NCBI GenBank assembly: GCA_947384285.1
Contig: CANDGI010000033.1
Location: forward strand, 1-36,140
Reading direction: 5' to 3'
DNA: 36,140 nt
From: an uncultured Lachnospiraceae bacterium
GTDB lineage: Bacteria > Bacillota > Clostridia > Lachnospirales > Lachnospiraceae
Positions 6,658 through 16,120 of the stretch are shown here, one piece after another. The position numbers were made by a program, and so were the translations under genes. Under the pieces are notes generated by a model. It was not told the DNA's origin and did not search any database. It saw only the letters and a program-made list of their open reading frames with translations. Position 1 is the stretch's first letter, and each line of letters opens with the position of its first letter.

Positions 6658-7680
6658 TCATCCTCCTTTATCAATTGGTATCACTACATCAATTTTTGTC
6701 CCCTTTCCTGGCTCAGAATCGATATCTAATCTCCCAGAGAAAAGAAATGCATGCTCCTGCATCATAACTATTCCGAATCCTGAACCATCCTTTCTTTTTA
6801 AATTTTGAATATCATTTATAGCGAACCCAACTCCATCATCTTCAATCCTTATTTCAACATTTTCCTCTGTATACTTTACACTCACATATACGTGCTTTGC
6901 TTTCGCATATTTCAAAATATTACTGCATGCCTCTTGCACAATGTGTAAAATATGTAAGGATATAATAGAAGGAATATTTCTGGATTCACCCAATGTTTCA
7001 TAAGAAACATTCAAAATTTCACTTTTGCGTAACTTTAAAATTTCTTTTTCTATCATACAATCCAAGTTTATGCCATCCAAAGAAAAAGGAAATAAATCAT
7101 TAATAATATTTCTCATATCTTGAATAATATCCCGGATCTGTTTGGAAATAGCATGAAGCTCCAAACGGCAGCGAACTGGATCTACATCTATTAATTTTAT
7201 ACAGATATCAACTTTATGAATCATATTTGTGAGATTCTGGATTGTTAAATCGTGCATGTTCTTGGCAATACGACAACGTTCCATTTCCTGTAATTCTAAT
7301 ATTTTGCGTTGGATTATTTCACTTTTTTCTTTTAAATTTTCTTTTTCGATGGAAGACTTTTCATTCTCTCGTGCAGCTTTAAGTACACTTTCTAATTCAA
7401 TAAGATCAATATTCAGCTTTGCTATTTTTATCTCTAATTCATTTATTTCTAATTCAATTTCATTCTGCTCTTCCAGCAAAGACTCTATTTTCAAATGACT
7501 TTCCTGGTCAATATCCCGAGGAGAAAAAGATTCAAAATTTTCATCCAGGGAACTCTCCAATGCCTGTATAAACTTATTATTATCATTTTTTAAAATTTCT
7601 TTTTTGCGGCATTCTCTCTCTAAATTTAACTTTTCCTCATACATCTGCTGATGCAGATTTTCCAAATAATTAACAATCAT
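6658..7680 (-). CDS. Cytoplasmic sensor histidine kinase (DegS-like)
   Basis: A 340-residue kinase with no membrane segment or signal peptide. Residues 1-130 are highly charged and predicted to form a long coiled coil, as in DegS. The HisKA_3 phospho-acceptor motif is ERCRIAKNMHDLTIQNL with H143. The ATPase domain carries an N box (IVQEACSNILKYAKA), a G1 box (EDDGVGF) and a G2 box (GSGFGIVMMQEHA). Its stop is three bases before the response-regulator start. The signal is probably cytoplasmic, since no sensory membrane domain is seen. The start follows AAAAGGTAATGTT. Confidence 0.88.
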   Translation of the reverse strand: MIVNYLENLHQQMYEEKLNLERECRKKEILKNDNNKFIQALESSLDENFESFSPRDIDQESHLKIESLLEEQNEIELEINELEIKIAKLNIDLIELESVLKAARENEKSSIEKENLKEKSEIIQRKILELQEMERCRIAKNMHDLTIQNLTNMIHKVDICIKLIDVDPVRCRLELHAISKQIRDIIQDMRNIINDLFPFSLDGINLDCMIEKEILKLRKSEILNVSYETLGESRNIPSIISLHILHIVQEACSNILKYAKAKHVYVSVKYTEENVEIRIEDDGVGFAINDIQNLKRKDGSGFGIVMMQEHAFLFSGRLDIDSEPGKGTKIDVVIPIDKGG

Positions 7681-7710
7681 AACATTACCTTTTAGAACAT
7701 ATGTTTTACT

Positions 7711-7735
7711 CCATTAATCTATCATGAATTAATGG
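7711..7735. repeat. Inverted repeat in the kinase-hydrolase intergenic region
   Basis: CCATTAAT (7711-7718) and ATTAATGG (7728-7735) are exact 8-bp arms separated by 9 bp, in the divergent control region upstream of the kinase gene. The size and position suit an operator for a dimeric regulator, but no binding protein is identified. Confidence 0.4.
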
Positions 7736-7814
7736 TAATTACTTTTATTTTATAATAAAATTTAAAATCTGAAAAGATATATTTTGAATTTTTTATTTTT
7801 AAAATATATTTTGT

Positions 7815-7843
7815 TTGTATATCCCGACTATTTCGTCTATAAT
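7815..7843 (+). promoter_or_regulatory. Sigma-A promoter of the hydrolase gene
   Basis: TTGTAT (7815-7820) and a perfect TATAAT (7838-7843) are 17 bp apart, 37 bases before the chosen start and upstream of GAAGGGAGA. Confidence 0.7.
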
Positions 7844-7879
7844 AGTAATAGAAAAAGCAAGAAGGGAGATGCCACCGTC

Positions 7880-8836
7880 ATGAAAAAACAAATCCGTAAT
7901 GTTTTACTTTTAAGTACTTTCACAACCATTGGCATTTACGGTATTAATAAGGCCATCCATATTTCATCTACATTAAAAAATGCATTAAAGACAGATAAAG
8001 GAAATTTTTTTAACTGGAGATATGGAAATATCTTTTACACCAAACAAGGAAAAGGAAGCCCGCTGCTTCTGATTCATGATTTGAATCCCGCCGCCTCCTC
8101 CTATGAGTGGGATAAAATTTCAAAACAGCTTGCAAAACACCATACTGTTTACAGCTTGGATTTATTGGGATGCGGCAGAAGTGATAAACCAAACATGACT
8201 TACAGCAATTATCTTTTTGTCCAATTGATTACTGACTTTACGAAAAATGTAATTGGGGCGAAGCCTGATCTGATTGCTACCGGTGACTCTGCTTCCTTTG
8301 CTCTCATGACATGCAATATGGAACCAGAACACTTCAATAAAATTATGATTATCAGCCCTGTTTCCTTGGAGAGCCTGGCAAAAACACCTAACAAGAGGAA
8401 AAATACATTAAAATTTTTCATAGACCTGCCTGTTTTTGGTACTTTAATTTATAATCTGGTATTTACAGAAAAAAATATAAGCCGTGCATTTTCTAAAAAG
8501 TATTTTTACAAAAACCATATGGTTTCAAGTAAAATCATCAGTACTTATTATGAGGCAGCACATACAGAGAACAGCCATGGAAAATATTTGCTTTCAAGTA
8601 TAAATGCAAATTATGCTAACATTAACATTATCCATGCGTTGAAAAAAATCAATAACAGCATTTACTTAATTGGAAGCAAGGAAGACACTGAGAGCAAGCA
8701 GATTATTGATTCTTACCTTTCCTACAATCCTTCCATTGAGGTTTCCTATCTTGAAGGCTCAGGATATCTTCCCCAGCTGGAAGTACCTGAAAAGCTTCTG
8801 GATATTTTAAACCTATACTTAGACCCTATAAAATAA
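7880..8836 (+). CDS. Alpha/beta-hydrolase fold protein, probable membrane anchor
   Basis: A 318-residue protein. The N-terminus (MKKQIRNVLL...IGIYGI, about residues 5-24) is hydrophobic and may be an uncleaved anchor. The fold begins around residue 50, with the oxyanion region LLLIHDLNP (63-70), LDLLGCGRSDKP (93-104), a nucleophile elbow GDSAS with S137, and acid D269 in SKEDTE. The position normally held by the catalytic His (GHxPHxE) reads GYLPQLE here, with Tyr at 296. I chose the ATG at 7880, preceded by GAAGGGAGA; the frame extends upstream but includes the promoter. It is divergent from the two-component operon and runs against replication. Substrate unknown. Confidence 0.8.
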   Translation: MKKQIRNVLLLSTFTTIGIYGINKAIHISSTLKNALKTDKGNFFNWRYGNIFYTKQGKGSPLLLIHDLNPAASSYEWDKISKQLAKHHTVYSLDLLGCGRSDKPNMTYSNYLFVQLITDFTKNVIGAKPDLIATGDSASFALMTCNMEPEHFNKIMIISPVSLESLAKTPNKRKNTLKFFIDLPVFGTLIYNLVFTEKNISRAFSKKYFYKNHMVSSKIISTYYEAAHTENSHGKYLLSSINANYANINIIHALKKINNSIYLIGSKEDTESKQIIDSYLSYNPSIEVSYLEGSGYLPQLEVPEKLLDILNLYLDPIK

Positions 8837-8855
8837 ATATGTTCCAATAAACAAA

Positions 8856-8952
8856 AATGCAGGATTTTCCTTCCGCTGCACAAACGCTTCGCGGGCATTC
8901 TTAGTTCTCCAAAACTTTACCCGGCTTGTGTGCGAAAGGCCAATCCTGCATT
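8856..8952 (-). terminator. Large imperfect hairpin between convergent genes; likely terminator of the rsmG operon
   Basis: Arms aatgcaggatt (8856-8866) and aatcctgcatt (8942-8952) are exact 11-bp complements. Inside them further imperfect pairing is visible (for example TTCCTTCCGC and TGCACAAAC against GCGAAAGG and GCTTGTGTG). On the minus strand the hairpin is followed by TTTTTG, which supports termination after rsmG. The length (~97 bp) and tidy ends also resemble a palindromic interspersed repeat. Confidence 0.55.
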
Positions 8953-9003
8953 GACCCTATCCCTAAACATAAAAAATTTTCTATTTTTATATGATACAGC
9001 TAT

Positions 9004-9753
9004 CTATTGAATCGGATTCTTAGATGGCGTCCCAGCTTTCCTGGGATAACCTTTCGGCGTTTTTTTCTTTTTCCCAATCTTTATCAAAGACCTGGAAGCC
9101 TCCGTTCCAGTTAAAGTAAATTTTTCTACCTTTACCATGGCTCCTCCCAGAACAGAAATTGCCTTCTCTGCCTGGCTTACCTCCTCTTCCACCTGGCCTG
9201 ATTTGTAGGAAACAAAGATTCCTCCCACTTTGACAAAAGGAATACAATACTCACTCAAGGATGATAAATTTGCCACCGCCCTGGAAACACATAAATCAAA
9301 TTGTTCCCTGAATTCTTTTTTTCCCGCCATCTCTTCCGCTCTTCCATGAACTGCAGAAATGCCAGAAAGCCCTAATTCCTCTATTACTTCTTTTAAAAAT
9401 ACAACACGCTTATTTAAAGAATCCATCAATACAATCTCTAATTCAGGAAATGCAATTTTCAAGGGGATGCCTGGAAAACCTGCGCCTGTCCCCAAATCCA
9501 ACACCCGAAGGCTTTTGTTTAAATCCATACATTTCACCAAACTTAAAGAGTCAAGGAAATGTTTCTCAATCACATCTTCAAATTCTGTAATTGCCGTTAA
9601 ATTCATTACTTTATTTTTTTCTATCAGCATCTCATAAAATTTAAGAAATTGATTGATCTGTTCCTTTGAACATGCAATATCCAAGCTTTTCAAACCCGCA
9701 TAAAATTTATCCAAGGAAGAAAGCTCCCATTGATTTTTTTCATCTGCTGCCAT
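9004..9753 (-). CDS. rsmG: 16S rRNA (guanine527-N7)-methyltransferase RsmG
   Basis: RsmG (GidB) methylates N7 of G527 in 16S rRNA using S-adenosylmethionine. The 249-residue protein has the family N-terminus (NQFLKFYEMLIEKNKVMNLTAIT), the SAM-binding motif VLDLGTGAGFPGIPLKI (about 88-104), and later CVSRAVANLSSL and the lysine-rich GKKKKTPKGYPRKAGTPSKN tail, which is typical. It is the last gene of the minus-strand block and starts 60 bases after the mnmG stop. A large hairpin follows it. Confidence 0.96.
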   Translation of the reverse strand: MAADEKNQWELSSLDKFYAGLKSLDIACSKEQINQFLKFYEMLIEKNKVMNLTAITEFEDVIEKHFLDSLSLVKCMDLNKSLRVLDLGTGAGFPGIPLKIAFPELEIVLMDSLNKRVVFLKEVIEELGLSGISAVHGRAEEMAGKKEFREQFDLCVSRAVANLSSLSEYCIPFVKVGGIFVSYKSGQVEEEVSQAEKAISVLGGAMVKVEKFTLTGTEASRSLIKIGKKKKTPKGYPRKAGTPSKNPIQ

Positions 9754-9813
9754 AAAATTTCTACCTAACCTTTATACTCTTAACGTCCAACCTGCTTCAT
9801 TTAATATCTTACT

Positions 9814-11697
9814 TTATTTTTTCCGATACATCTGTTCCAGATAAACCAGCAATACAGAAATATCTGCAGGGGATACCCCTGAAATTCTGGACGCCTGGCC
9901 CACATTTACCGGCTGATACAGATTCAATTTCTGTTTTGCTTCAATCCTTAAACTTTTCACCTGGCTATAATCAAAATTTTCTGGAAGCTTCTTATTCTCC
10001 AGCTTCTTGAATTCTTTTACCTGTTTTAGCTGCCGCTTGATATAGCCGTCATACTTGATGTTGATATTCACCTGCTCCCTTACATCATAGGGAAGCTCTG
10101 GACGCTCCTTATCAATCTCTGCCAAATCATCATAGGAAAGCTCCGGCCTTCTTATCAGCTCGGCAAGGGTAGTTCCTGTTTTTAAAGGCGTGCTGCAATG
10201 TTCTTCCAAAAGCTTCTGAACCGCAGCATTTGCCCCCAGGCTGACATGATTAACCCGATCCACTTCTTTTTGGACCAAGCGCTCCTTTTCCACAATCCAA
10301 TCATAACGCTCCTTGCTTATCAACCCAATTTCATATCCGATTTTAGAAAGACGTAAATCTGCGTTATCCTGCCGTAAAAGAAGCCGGTATTCTGCCCTGG
10401 AAGTCATCATGCGGTAAGGCTCACGGTTTTCCTTTGTTACCAAGTCGTCAATCAATACCCCGATATAGGATGTGGAACGATCCAAAACCAAAGGTTCTCT
10501 TCCCTTCAAAAACATTGCCGCATTGATTCCTGCTACAAGCCCTTGGGCCGCCGCTTCCTCATACCCAGAACTTCCGTTAAACTGGCCGCCAGAAAAAAGA
10601 CCTTTGATGGACTTAAACTCCAAAGTTGGATAAAGCTGTCTTGGATCTATGCAATCATACTCAATGGCATAGGCATTCCGGACAATTTTTACATGCTCCA
10701 AGCCTGCCACGCTTTGGTACATTTTATATTGAACATCCTCTGGAAGTGAGCTTGACATTCCTCCAATATACATTTCATTGGTATACAAGCCTTCCGGCTC
10801 AATAAATACTTGATGACGCTCTTTATCTGAAAATTTCACTACCTTATCTTCAATGGAAGGGCAATACCTTGGTCCAGTCCCTTCAATCATCCCAGAATAC
10901 AAGGGAGAACGGTCCAGATTTTCCCGGATAATCTCATGGGTATTTTGATTGGTATAGGTAAGCCAGCAAGAAACCTGGTCAATCTGAACATCCTTAGGAT
11001 CGGTAGTAAAGGAAAAGGAAACTACCGTTTCATCCCCTTTCTGCTCCTCCATTTTGCTAAAATCCACGGAACGTTTGTCAATTCTTGCAGGAGTTCCTGT
11101 CTTAAAGCGAAGCAATTCTATCCCATTTTCCTTTAAGGACTCCGACAAATAATTGGCAGCCTGCAAGCCGCCTGGGCCGGTATAATTTATCACATCTCCA
11201 TAAAGGCATCTTGACTTTAAATAAGTGCCAGTACAAAGAATCACAGCTTTGCTATGATACGAAGCGCCGGAAAAAGTTTTAACGCCTTTTACTGTGCCAT
11301 CCTCTACCAGCAGTTCTGTCACTTCCGCCTGACGAATGGTTAAACAATCTGTATTTTCCAAAGTCTGCCTCATGTGACGGCTGTATTCAGATTTATCTGC
11401 CTGAGCGCGGAGAGAATGTACGGCTGGCCCTTTGGAAACATTCAGCATCTTAGACTGTATAAAAGTTTTATCAATATTAATTCCCATCTGCCCTCCAAGC
11501 GCATCAATTTCTCTCACCAAATGCCCCTTGGAACTTCCGCCGATATTAGGATTACAGGGCATCAGGGCAATGCTTTCTACACTGACGGTAAACATAATCG
11601 TTTGAAGGCCCAGCCGGGCACAGGCAAGGGCTGCCTCGCATCCCGCATGTCCAGCCCCTACTACGCATATATCATATTCTTCTGAAAGATACGGCAT
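9814..11697 (-). CDS. mnmG: tRNA uridine-5-carboxymethylaminomethyl modification enzyme MnmG
   Basis: MnmG (GidA) is the FAD-binding partner of MnmE; together they place a carboxymethylaminomethyl group on U34 of certain tRNAs. The 627-residue length fits the family. The dinucleotide-binding motif [12 protein letters not shown] is at about 12-23, and family signatures include [19 protein letters not shown] and [21 protein letters not shown] chose the ATG at 11697 ([12 protein letters not shown]), preceded by AGGAAGGAGA; an upstream in-frame ATG would add 15 unlike residues. It lies between mnmE (70 bases upstream) and rsmG. Confidence 0.97.
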   Translation of the reverse strand: MPYLSEEYDICVVGAGHAGCEAALACARLGLQTIMFTVSVESIALMPCNPNIGGSSKGHLVREIDALGGQMGINIDKTFIQSKMLNVSKGPAVHSLRAQADKSEYSRHMRQTLENTDCLTIRQAEVTELLVEDGTVKGVKTFSGASYHSKAVILCTGTYLKSRCLYGDVINYTGPGGLQAANYLSESLKENGIELLRFKTGTPARIDKRSVDFSKMEEQKGDETVVSFSFTTDPKDVQIDQVSCWLTYTNQNTHEIIRENLDRSPLYSGMIEGTGPRYCPSIEDKVVKFSDKERHQVFIEPEGLYTNEMYIGGMSSSLPEDVQYKMYQSVAGLEHVKIVRNAYAIEYDCIDPRQLYPTLEFKSIKGLFSGGQFNGSSGYEEAAAQGLVAGINAAMFLKGREPLVLDRSTSYIGVLIDDLVTKENREPYRMMTSRAEYRLLLRQDNADLRLSKIGYEIGLISKERYDWIVEKERLVQKEVDRVNHVSLGANAAVQKLLEEHCSTPLKTGTTLAELIRRPELSYDDLAEIDKERPELPYDVREQVNINIKYDGYIKRQLKQVKEFKKLENKKLPENFDYSQVKSLRIEAKQKLNLYQPVNVGQASRISGVSPADISVLLVYLEQMYRKK

Positions 11698-11767
11698 AAA
11701 ATTCTCCTTCCTACACATGTAAGCCAAATAATTTTCCTGCATACTTTATTGTCTCTAAAATGTACCA

Positions 11768-13159
11768 TCACTTTCCCATACAGAACTTAGAAAAGATTTC
11801 ATTGACAAAATCCTCACTGGCACATTCCCCTGTAATATTCCCTAATTCTTCACAAGCGCTTACAAGATCAATGGAATAAAAATCCTCCGGCATTTCATCT
11901 TCAATACTTTGCTTCACCATGTTCAGGCTGTCAAGTGCAGCTTGAAGAAAAGACTTCTGGCGGACATTTGTAATTAATATCTCATCATTCAAAATAATCT
12001 CTCCTGTAAAAAACATTTCTTTTATTTTATCTTCAATCTCTTTTACGCCTGTGCCCTCCTTCATAGAAACGGAAAGAACCGGATAATCCATTCCTTCTTT
12101 TTCAAAATAAGAGAATACCATTTCTTCTGTTGTTGCCTTCTCCAAATCTGACTTATTCAAAAGAACAATCACTTTTTTCTCAAAGAGCAGCTTTAAAATT
12201 TTTTCATCATTTTCATCCAAATCAGTAGACGAATCAATCACATAAAGAACCAAATCTGCTTTTCTTAAATATTCCTTTGCCTTGTCTACACCGATTTTTT
12301 CCACTGCATCCCAAGCATCCCGGATTCCTGCAGTATCTATCACGTTCAAGGTGATGCCATCCAAGTTAACCTGTTCTTCTAAAATATCACGGGTAGTCCC
12401 TGCAATATCTGTAACAATGGCACGTTCTTTTCCAGTTAATAAATTCATCAGGGAAGATTTTCCCGCATTCGGTTTCCCCACAATGACGGTATTAATTCCT
12501 TCTTTCAAAAGTTCTCCATTCTCAGATGACGCAATCAAAGCTTCCAGCTCAGAAACCAATCCAACTATGGTTCCCATCAATTTTTCATGATAACCATCCA
12601 TAGAAATATGTTCCGGATCATCCAAGGCAGATTCAATAAAAGCAATCTCATGGATTATTTTTCCTCGTATCTCTTTGATTTTATTTTTCAAACTTCCCTG
12701 AAGCTGCAAGATGGAGGATTCCAGGGAAAAATTGTTTTTTGCATTGATTACATCAATCACAGATTCTGCCTGGGATAAATCAATCCTTCCATTTAAAAAG
12801 GCCCGCTTTGTGAATTCCCCTGGCTCTGCGGGCCTCGCCCCATATTTGATTACCGTCTCCAAAATACGCCGCATGACCAAACTTCCGCCATGGCAGTCTA
12901 TCTCCACGGTATCCTCCCTGGTATAAGTATTGGGTGATTTCAAAATCAAAACCATAACTTCATCAATCACCTTATCCCCATCACATATATACCCATAATG
13001 GACGGTATGGCTGAGCACTTTAGATAAGCACTTATCTCCCTTTTTGGAACGGTATATTTTATCAATAATCTGAAAAGCTTCCTCACCGCTGATACGTACA
13101 ATTCCGATTCCAGAATTGGACATGGCGGTGGCTATGGCTGCTATTGTATTTGTCTTCAT
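11768..13159 (-). CDS. mnmE: tRNA modification GTPase MnmE
   Basis: A 463-residue GTPase acting with MnmG on wobble uridine. The folate-binding N-terminal domain (about 1-118) starts MKTNTIAAIATAMSNSGIGI. The central helical region is interrupted by the G domain: G1 VGKPNAGKSS (228-236), G2/G3 TDIAGTTRD and DTAGIRD, G4 NKSD. The C-terminal tetrapeptide-type end FCMGK keeps the functional Cys (CxGK). I chose the ATG at 13159, preceded by GAGGAAGGG; the open frame upstream of it reads as non-family sequence. Confidence 0.97.
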   Translation of the reverse strand: MKTNTIAAIATAMSNSGIGIVRISGEEAFQIIDKIYRSKKGDKCLSKVLSHTVHYGYICDGDKVIDEVMVLILKSPNTYTREDTVEIDCHGGSLVMRRILETVIKYGARPAEPGEFTKRAFLNGRIDLSQAESVIDVINAKNNFSLESSILQLQGSLKNKIKEIRGKIIHEIAFIESALDDPEHISMDGYHEKLMGTIVGLVSELEALIASSENGELLKEGINTVIVGKPNAGKSSLMNLLTGKERAIVTDIAGTTRDILEEQVNLDGITLNVIDTAGIRDAWDAVEKIGVDKAKEYLRKADLVLYVIDSSTDLDENDEKILKLLFEKKVIVLLNKSDLEKATTEEMVFSYFEKEGMDYPVLSVSMKEGTGVKEIEDKIKEMFFTGEIILNDEILITNVRQKSFLQAALDSLNMVKQSIEDEMPEDFYSIDLVSACEELGNITGECASEDFVNEIFSKFCMGK

Positions 13160-13242
13160 TTTCCCTTCCTCATGCGATATGCAAAAACATACTGGTTCGC
13201 CAAACAAATTGATCAAGGACATATTTGTCCCACAGGTGTATA

Positions 13243-13283
13243 AAGGCTTTCTCAAAATAACAAGCGTATATTGAGAAAGCCTT
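13243..13283. terminator. Hairpin between jag and mnmE
   Basis: aaggctttctcaa (13243-13255) and ttgagaaagcctt (13271-13283) are exact 13-bp complements with a 15-base loop. On the minus strand it is followed by TTATAC, a weak T tract, so it may be a partial terminator or attenuator between jag and mnmE. Confidence 0.5.
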
Positions 13284-13310
13284 CCTTTCGCATACCATCT
13301 TTAAAAATGG

Positions 13311-13952
13311 TTATGCTTTCATATTATTATTTCTTTTTAAAGTAACTACCACATGCCGGTAAGGTTCTTCCCCTTCACTGTGGGTACTTACATAACGGTC
13401 ATTTTGTAATGCAGAATGAATCACCCGTCTCTCAAATGGATTCATAGGCTCCAGGGAAACAGGCCGCTTTGTTCTCTTTACCTTATAAGCAATATTTTTT
13501 GCCAGATTTTCCAGAGTATCCCTTCTCCGTTTTCTATAATCCTCTGTATCAATCTTTACTTTTACATATTCCTCTACCTGTTTTCCTACTGCCAGGTTTG
13601 TCAAATATTGAAGAGAATCCAATGTTTGTCCGCGTTTTCCAATCAAAACGCCCATTTCCTCACCTTTTAATTCCACATCAACAATTCTACCATCTTCACT
13701 TTTATCAATGAGAATTTCTACATCCATCCCCATTGCCTGAAATACACTGTAAAGAAAATCATATACATAATCTTCTATCTCAGACTTTTTACGAACCTTA
13801 ATGATTGCGGGCCTGCTTCCGATTCCAAGAAAACCGGAACTTCCTTTTTCAATTACTTCATATTCAATCTTATCACTGGTTGTACCAAGTTTTACAAGAC
13901 TTTCTGTGATAGCGTCATCTACGGTTTTTGCTGATACTTCAATAAAATCCAT
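13311..13952 (-). CDS. jag: RNA-binding protein Jag (KhpB/EloR)
   Basis: A 213-residue cytoplasmic RNA-binding protein linked in Gram-positives to cell elongation and division control. Residues 1-55 form the Jag-N domain (FIEVSAKTVDDAI..GFLGIGSRPA). A KH domain follows with GVLIGKRGQTLDSLQYL at 101-117. The R3H domain occupies about 150-208 (ERRVIHSALQND, then GEEPYRHVVV). It begins 20 bases after the yidC stop and is preceded by GGGGGAA. The pairing with yidC is the usual Firmicutes order. Confidence 0.95.
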   Translation of the reverse strand: MDFIEVSAKTVDDAITESLVKLGTTSDKIEYEVIEKGSSGFLGIGSRPAIIKVRKKSEIEDYVYDFLYSVFQAMGMDVEILIDKSEDGRIVDVELKGEEMGVLIGKRGQTLDSLQYLTNLAVGKQVEEYVKVKIDTEDYRKRRRDTLENLAKNIAYKVKRTKRPVSLEPMNPFERRVIHSALQNDRYVSTHSEGEEPYRHVVVTLKRNNNMKA

Positions 13953-13971
13953 TCAAATTCCCCCTGTTACA

Positions 13972-15237
13972 TCACTTGTTATTACGCTCATTAAACTCTT
14001 TTACCATATTAGCCTTTTCCAAAAGGCTGCCCTTTTTTGCCTGCCTTGCATATTCTTCCGTCTTACGGATTCTTTCTTCTTTTTCCGCAGTGCTGACAGG
14101 TTCTGCGATCCTTCTTGTATTCATTTTGGCAGCATTCGCTATCTGATTTGCGTAAATACCCTGTTTTTCCTTCTTCTTTTTTGCCTTCTCCTTATTTTTC
14201 TCAATAATAACTTCCAAATCAAGGTTCTTCATATATTTATTCAGAACAACCTGCTGGATGCAGCGGATGACAGATCCGGCAATCCAGTAAATTCCAAGAC
14301 CCACCGGGACAGAAAATACCATGAACAAAGAAAACAAAGGCATCATTGTATTCATGGTCTTCATCTGTTTCGCCATTGCATCATTTTCTCCATTTGCAGC
14401 GTTTGCAGCATTGGGCATCAGCTTTAAGTTCAACACCTGGGAACCGTAAGAAATCAACGGAATTAAAATTGCGCCGAAAATTAAAAGAAAATCTTTATTT
14501 CCCCATCCAGTGCCAATCAAATTCATAGGAGAATTGGCAATATTAATACCAAAAAAATTATTTAAATGCACAACAGCAGCTTCCGTTGTGCTGATAATAT
14601 CCGTTAATCCGGCAAAACTGTCTTTTAATACCTCCCATCCCTGGCCAGGCAATGCATAAAGCACATCAATAATGGAATTGGATGTAGAAGCGGCAGTTTC
14701 AAAATTAAGCCTTACAGCTGCAACCCCTGATTCTTTTAAAAAGGACTGCATGATATCCTGATACCCATTAACATCCATAATTCTCTCTACCAGCGGAATA
14801 TAGACATCCTTTACGCTGCTGACATATGCAGGAATATTGCGGATTACCTGATACATTGCAAGCATAATAGGAAAGTTAATCAAGAGCTGTACGCAGCTTC
14901 CCATGGTAGAAACCCCATACTTCTGGTATACCATCTGGGTTTCTTCGTTCATCTTCTGTATGGATACCTGGTCTTTTTTATTTTTATATTTTTCCCGGAT
15001 AGCATTCACCTCGGGCTGCATTTCCTGGGAAAGCCTGGAAAATTTCTGCTGCTTATAGGTCAGCGGAAGCATCAAAATATAGATAATAAATGTAAATAAA
15101 ATAATACACAGCGCAATATTTTGAATGCCGAATGCATTATTCAAAAACATATACAGGCCGTTCATAATGTAACCGATTAACTTTGCAATCGGACCCAATA
15201 TTTTGCCGGAATACTGGGTCAAAATAATTTCTGCCAA
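13972..15237 (-). CDS. yidC: Membrane protein insertase YidC/OxaA
   Basis: YidC inserts and folds membrane proteins, alone or with Sec. The 421-residue protein has several hydrophobic segments: about 38-62 (IALCIILFTFIIYILMLPLTY), about 115-135 (VQLLINFPIMLAMYQVI), about 248-270, and about 297-325 (PVGLGIYWIAGS). A lysine-rich tail (EKNKEKAKKKKEKQG) can bind ribosomes. No lipobox is seen at the N-terminus. The start is TTG at 15237, eight bases after a strong AGGAGG; no ATG fits better. It is 16 bases downstream of yidD. Confidence 0.94.
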   Translation of the reverse strand: MAEIILTQYSGKILGPIAKLIGYIMNGLYMFLNNAFGIQNIALCIILFTFIIYILMLPLTYKQQKFSRLSQEMQPEVNAIREKYKNKKDQVSIQKMNEETQMVYQKYGVSTMGSCVQLLINFPIMLAMYQVIRNIPAYVSSVKDVYIPLVERIMDVNGYQDIMQSFLKESGVAAVRLNFETAASTSNSIIDVLYALPGQGWEVLKDSFAGLTDIISTTEAAVVHLNNFFGINIANSPMNLIGTGWGNKDFLLIFGAILIPLISYGSQVLNLKLMPNAANAANGENDAMAKQMKTMNTMMPLFSLFMVFSVPVGLGIYWIAGSVIRCIQQVVLNKYMKNLDLEVIIEKNKEKAKKKKEKQGIYANQIANAAKMNTRRIAEPVSTAEKEERIRKTEEYARQAKKGSLLEKANMVKEFNERNNK

Positions 15238-15253
15238 TACACAAACCTCCTAA

Positions 15254-15463
15254 TTATGGAACCGGATCATATCCGCCTTTTGAAAAAGGATTACATCTTA
15301 ATATTCTCCATCCGGCTAACAAAGACCCTTTCCATGCTCCATGCTTTTGAATTGCCTCCAACCCATAAGCAGAACAAGTAGGATAATAAGGGCATTTTGT
15401 AGTTTTTAAGGGTGACAAATATCTTCTATATAACTTGATTAAGGCAATTAACATTCTTTTCAA
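15254..15463 (-). CDS. yidD: Membrane protein insertion efficiency factor YidD
   Basis: A 69-residue protein of the YidD family, thought to assist YidC-dependent insertion. Family signatures are [32 protein letters not shown] and [13 protein letters not shown], with the conserved cysteines present. The start used is TTG at 15463, which overlaps the rnpA stop (TTGA) and gives the usual MK start; an ATG at 15454 would shorten it by three residues. Its neighbours rnpA and yidC are the normal ones. Confidence 0.93.
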   Translation of the reverse strand: MKRMLIALIKLYRRYLSPLKTTKCPYYPTCSAYGLEAIQKHGAWKGSLLAGWRILRCNPFSKGGYDPVP

Positions 15464-15816
15464 AATATTCCATCTTCTTTTCTTAAAATGTGGTGAAGAC
15501 CTCCAAGATGCAGCAATGCTCGCTCCGTCTCATGGTAGCTTGCATTCCTTGCCGCTGCCCTTGCTATGACTACAATATCCAAACCAATTTGAAACGTTTC
15601 TTCCTGTAATCTGTAGGCTTCCCGTACTAATCTTGTAATGTGATGTCTTATAACACTGTTTCCTACTTTTTTGCTAACTGATATTCCTAATCGATTCTTT
15701 TCTAAATTGTTCTCCAGAATATACATAACAAACAAACGGTTCGCATAAGATTTTCCATGTTTATATACATCCTGGAAATAACTGTTCTTTTTTAAGGATT
15801 CTGAAAATTTCATCAT
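15460..15816 (-). CDS. rnpA: Ribonuclease P protein component RnpA
   Basis: The protein subunit of RNase P, which matures the 5' ends of tRNAs. It has about 118 residues, normal for the family. It begins [21 protein letters not shown] and carries the basic signature [35 protein letters not shown] lies just before the tandem ATG codons at 15816 and 15813, so either may be used; the open frame upstream has no family match. It overlaps yidD by four bases and lies 70 bases downstream of rpmH. Confidence 0.95.
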   Translation of the reverse strand: MMKFSESLKKNSYFQDVYKHGKSYANRLFVMYILENNLEKNRLGISVSKKVGNSVIRHHITRLVREAYRLQEETFQIGLDIVVIARAAARNASYHETERALLHLGGLHHILRKEDGIF

Positions 15817-15886
15817 AAACCCCCAGTATGCACAGCCTGCTGTCCATCTTCTATATTGTAAGAAGAAAGACCACAAATGATGTGGC

Positions 15887-16021
15887 CTAAGCTGACAATC
15901 TCTTTCTTCCTTTTAACCTTCTTGCAGCTAAAACTCTTCTGCCGCCTTTGGTGCTCATTCTCTTTCTAAATCCATGAACTTTCTTTCTGGATCTTTTCTT
16001 CGGTTGATATGTCATTTTCAC
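15887..16021 (-). CDS. rpmH: Ribosomal protein bL34
   Basis: A 44-residue, strongly basic protein of the large ribosomal subunit: [18 protein letters not shown], then [20 protein letters not shown] and RLSA. The start is GTG at 16021 (Met-Lys-Met-Thr...), because AGGAGGTG lies eight bases before it; the ATG two codons later would be too far away. It is the first gene of the minus-strand block leaving the origin and has its own promoter. Confidence 0.97.
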   Translation of the reverse strand: MKMTYQPKKRSRKKVHGFRKRMSTKGGRRVLAARRLKGRKRLSA

Positions 16022-16061
16022 GGGTCATCCACCTCCTTTGTGTTAGAAAACATCATGTTTC

Positions 16062-16089
16062 ATTATAACAAAAAATCTCCTTAAGTCAA
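16062..16089 (-). promoter_or_regulatory. Promoter of rpmH and the downstream operon
   Basis: On the minus strand TTGACT (16084-16089) and TATAAT (16062-16067) are 16 bp apart, about 40 bases before rpmH. Near-consensus strength suits a ribosomal protein gene. Confidence 0.75.
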
Positions 16090-16120
16090 GCTATTTTGGC
16101 ATATTTATTGGAAAAAAGCA

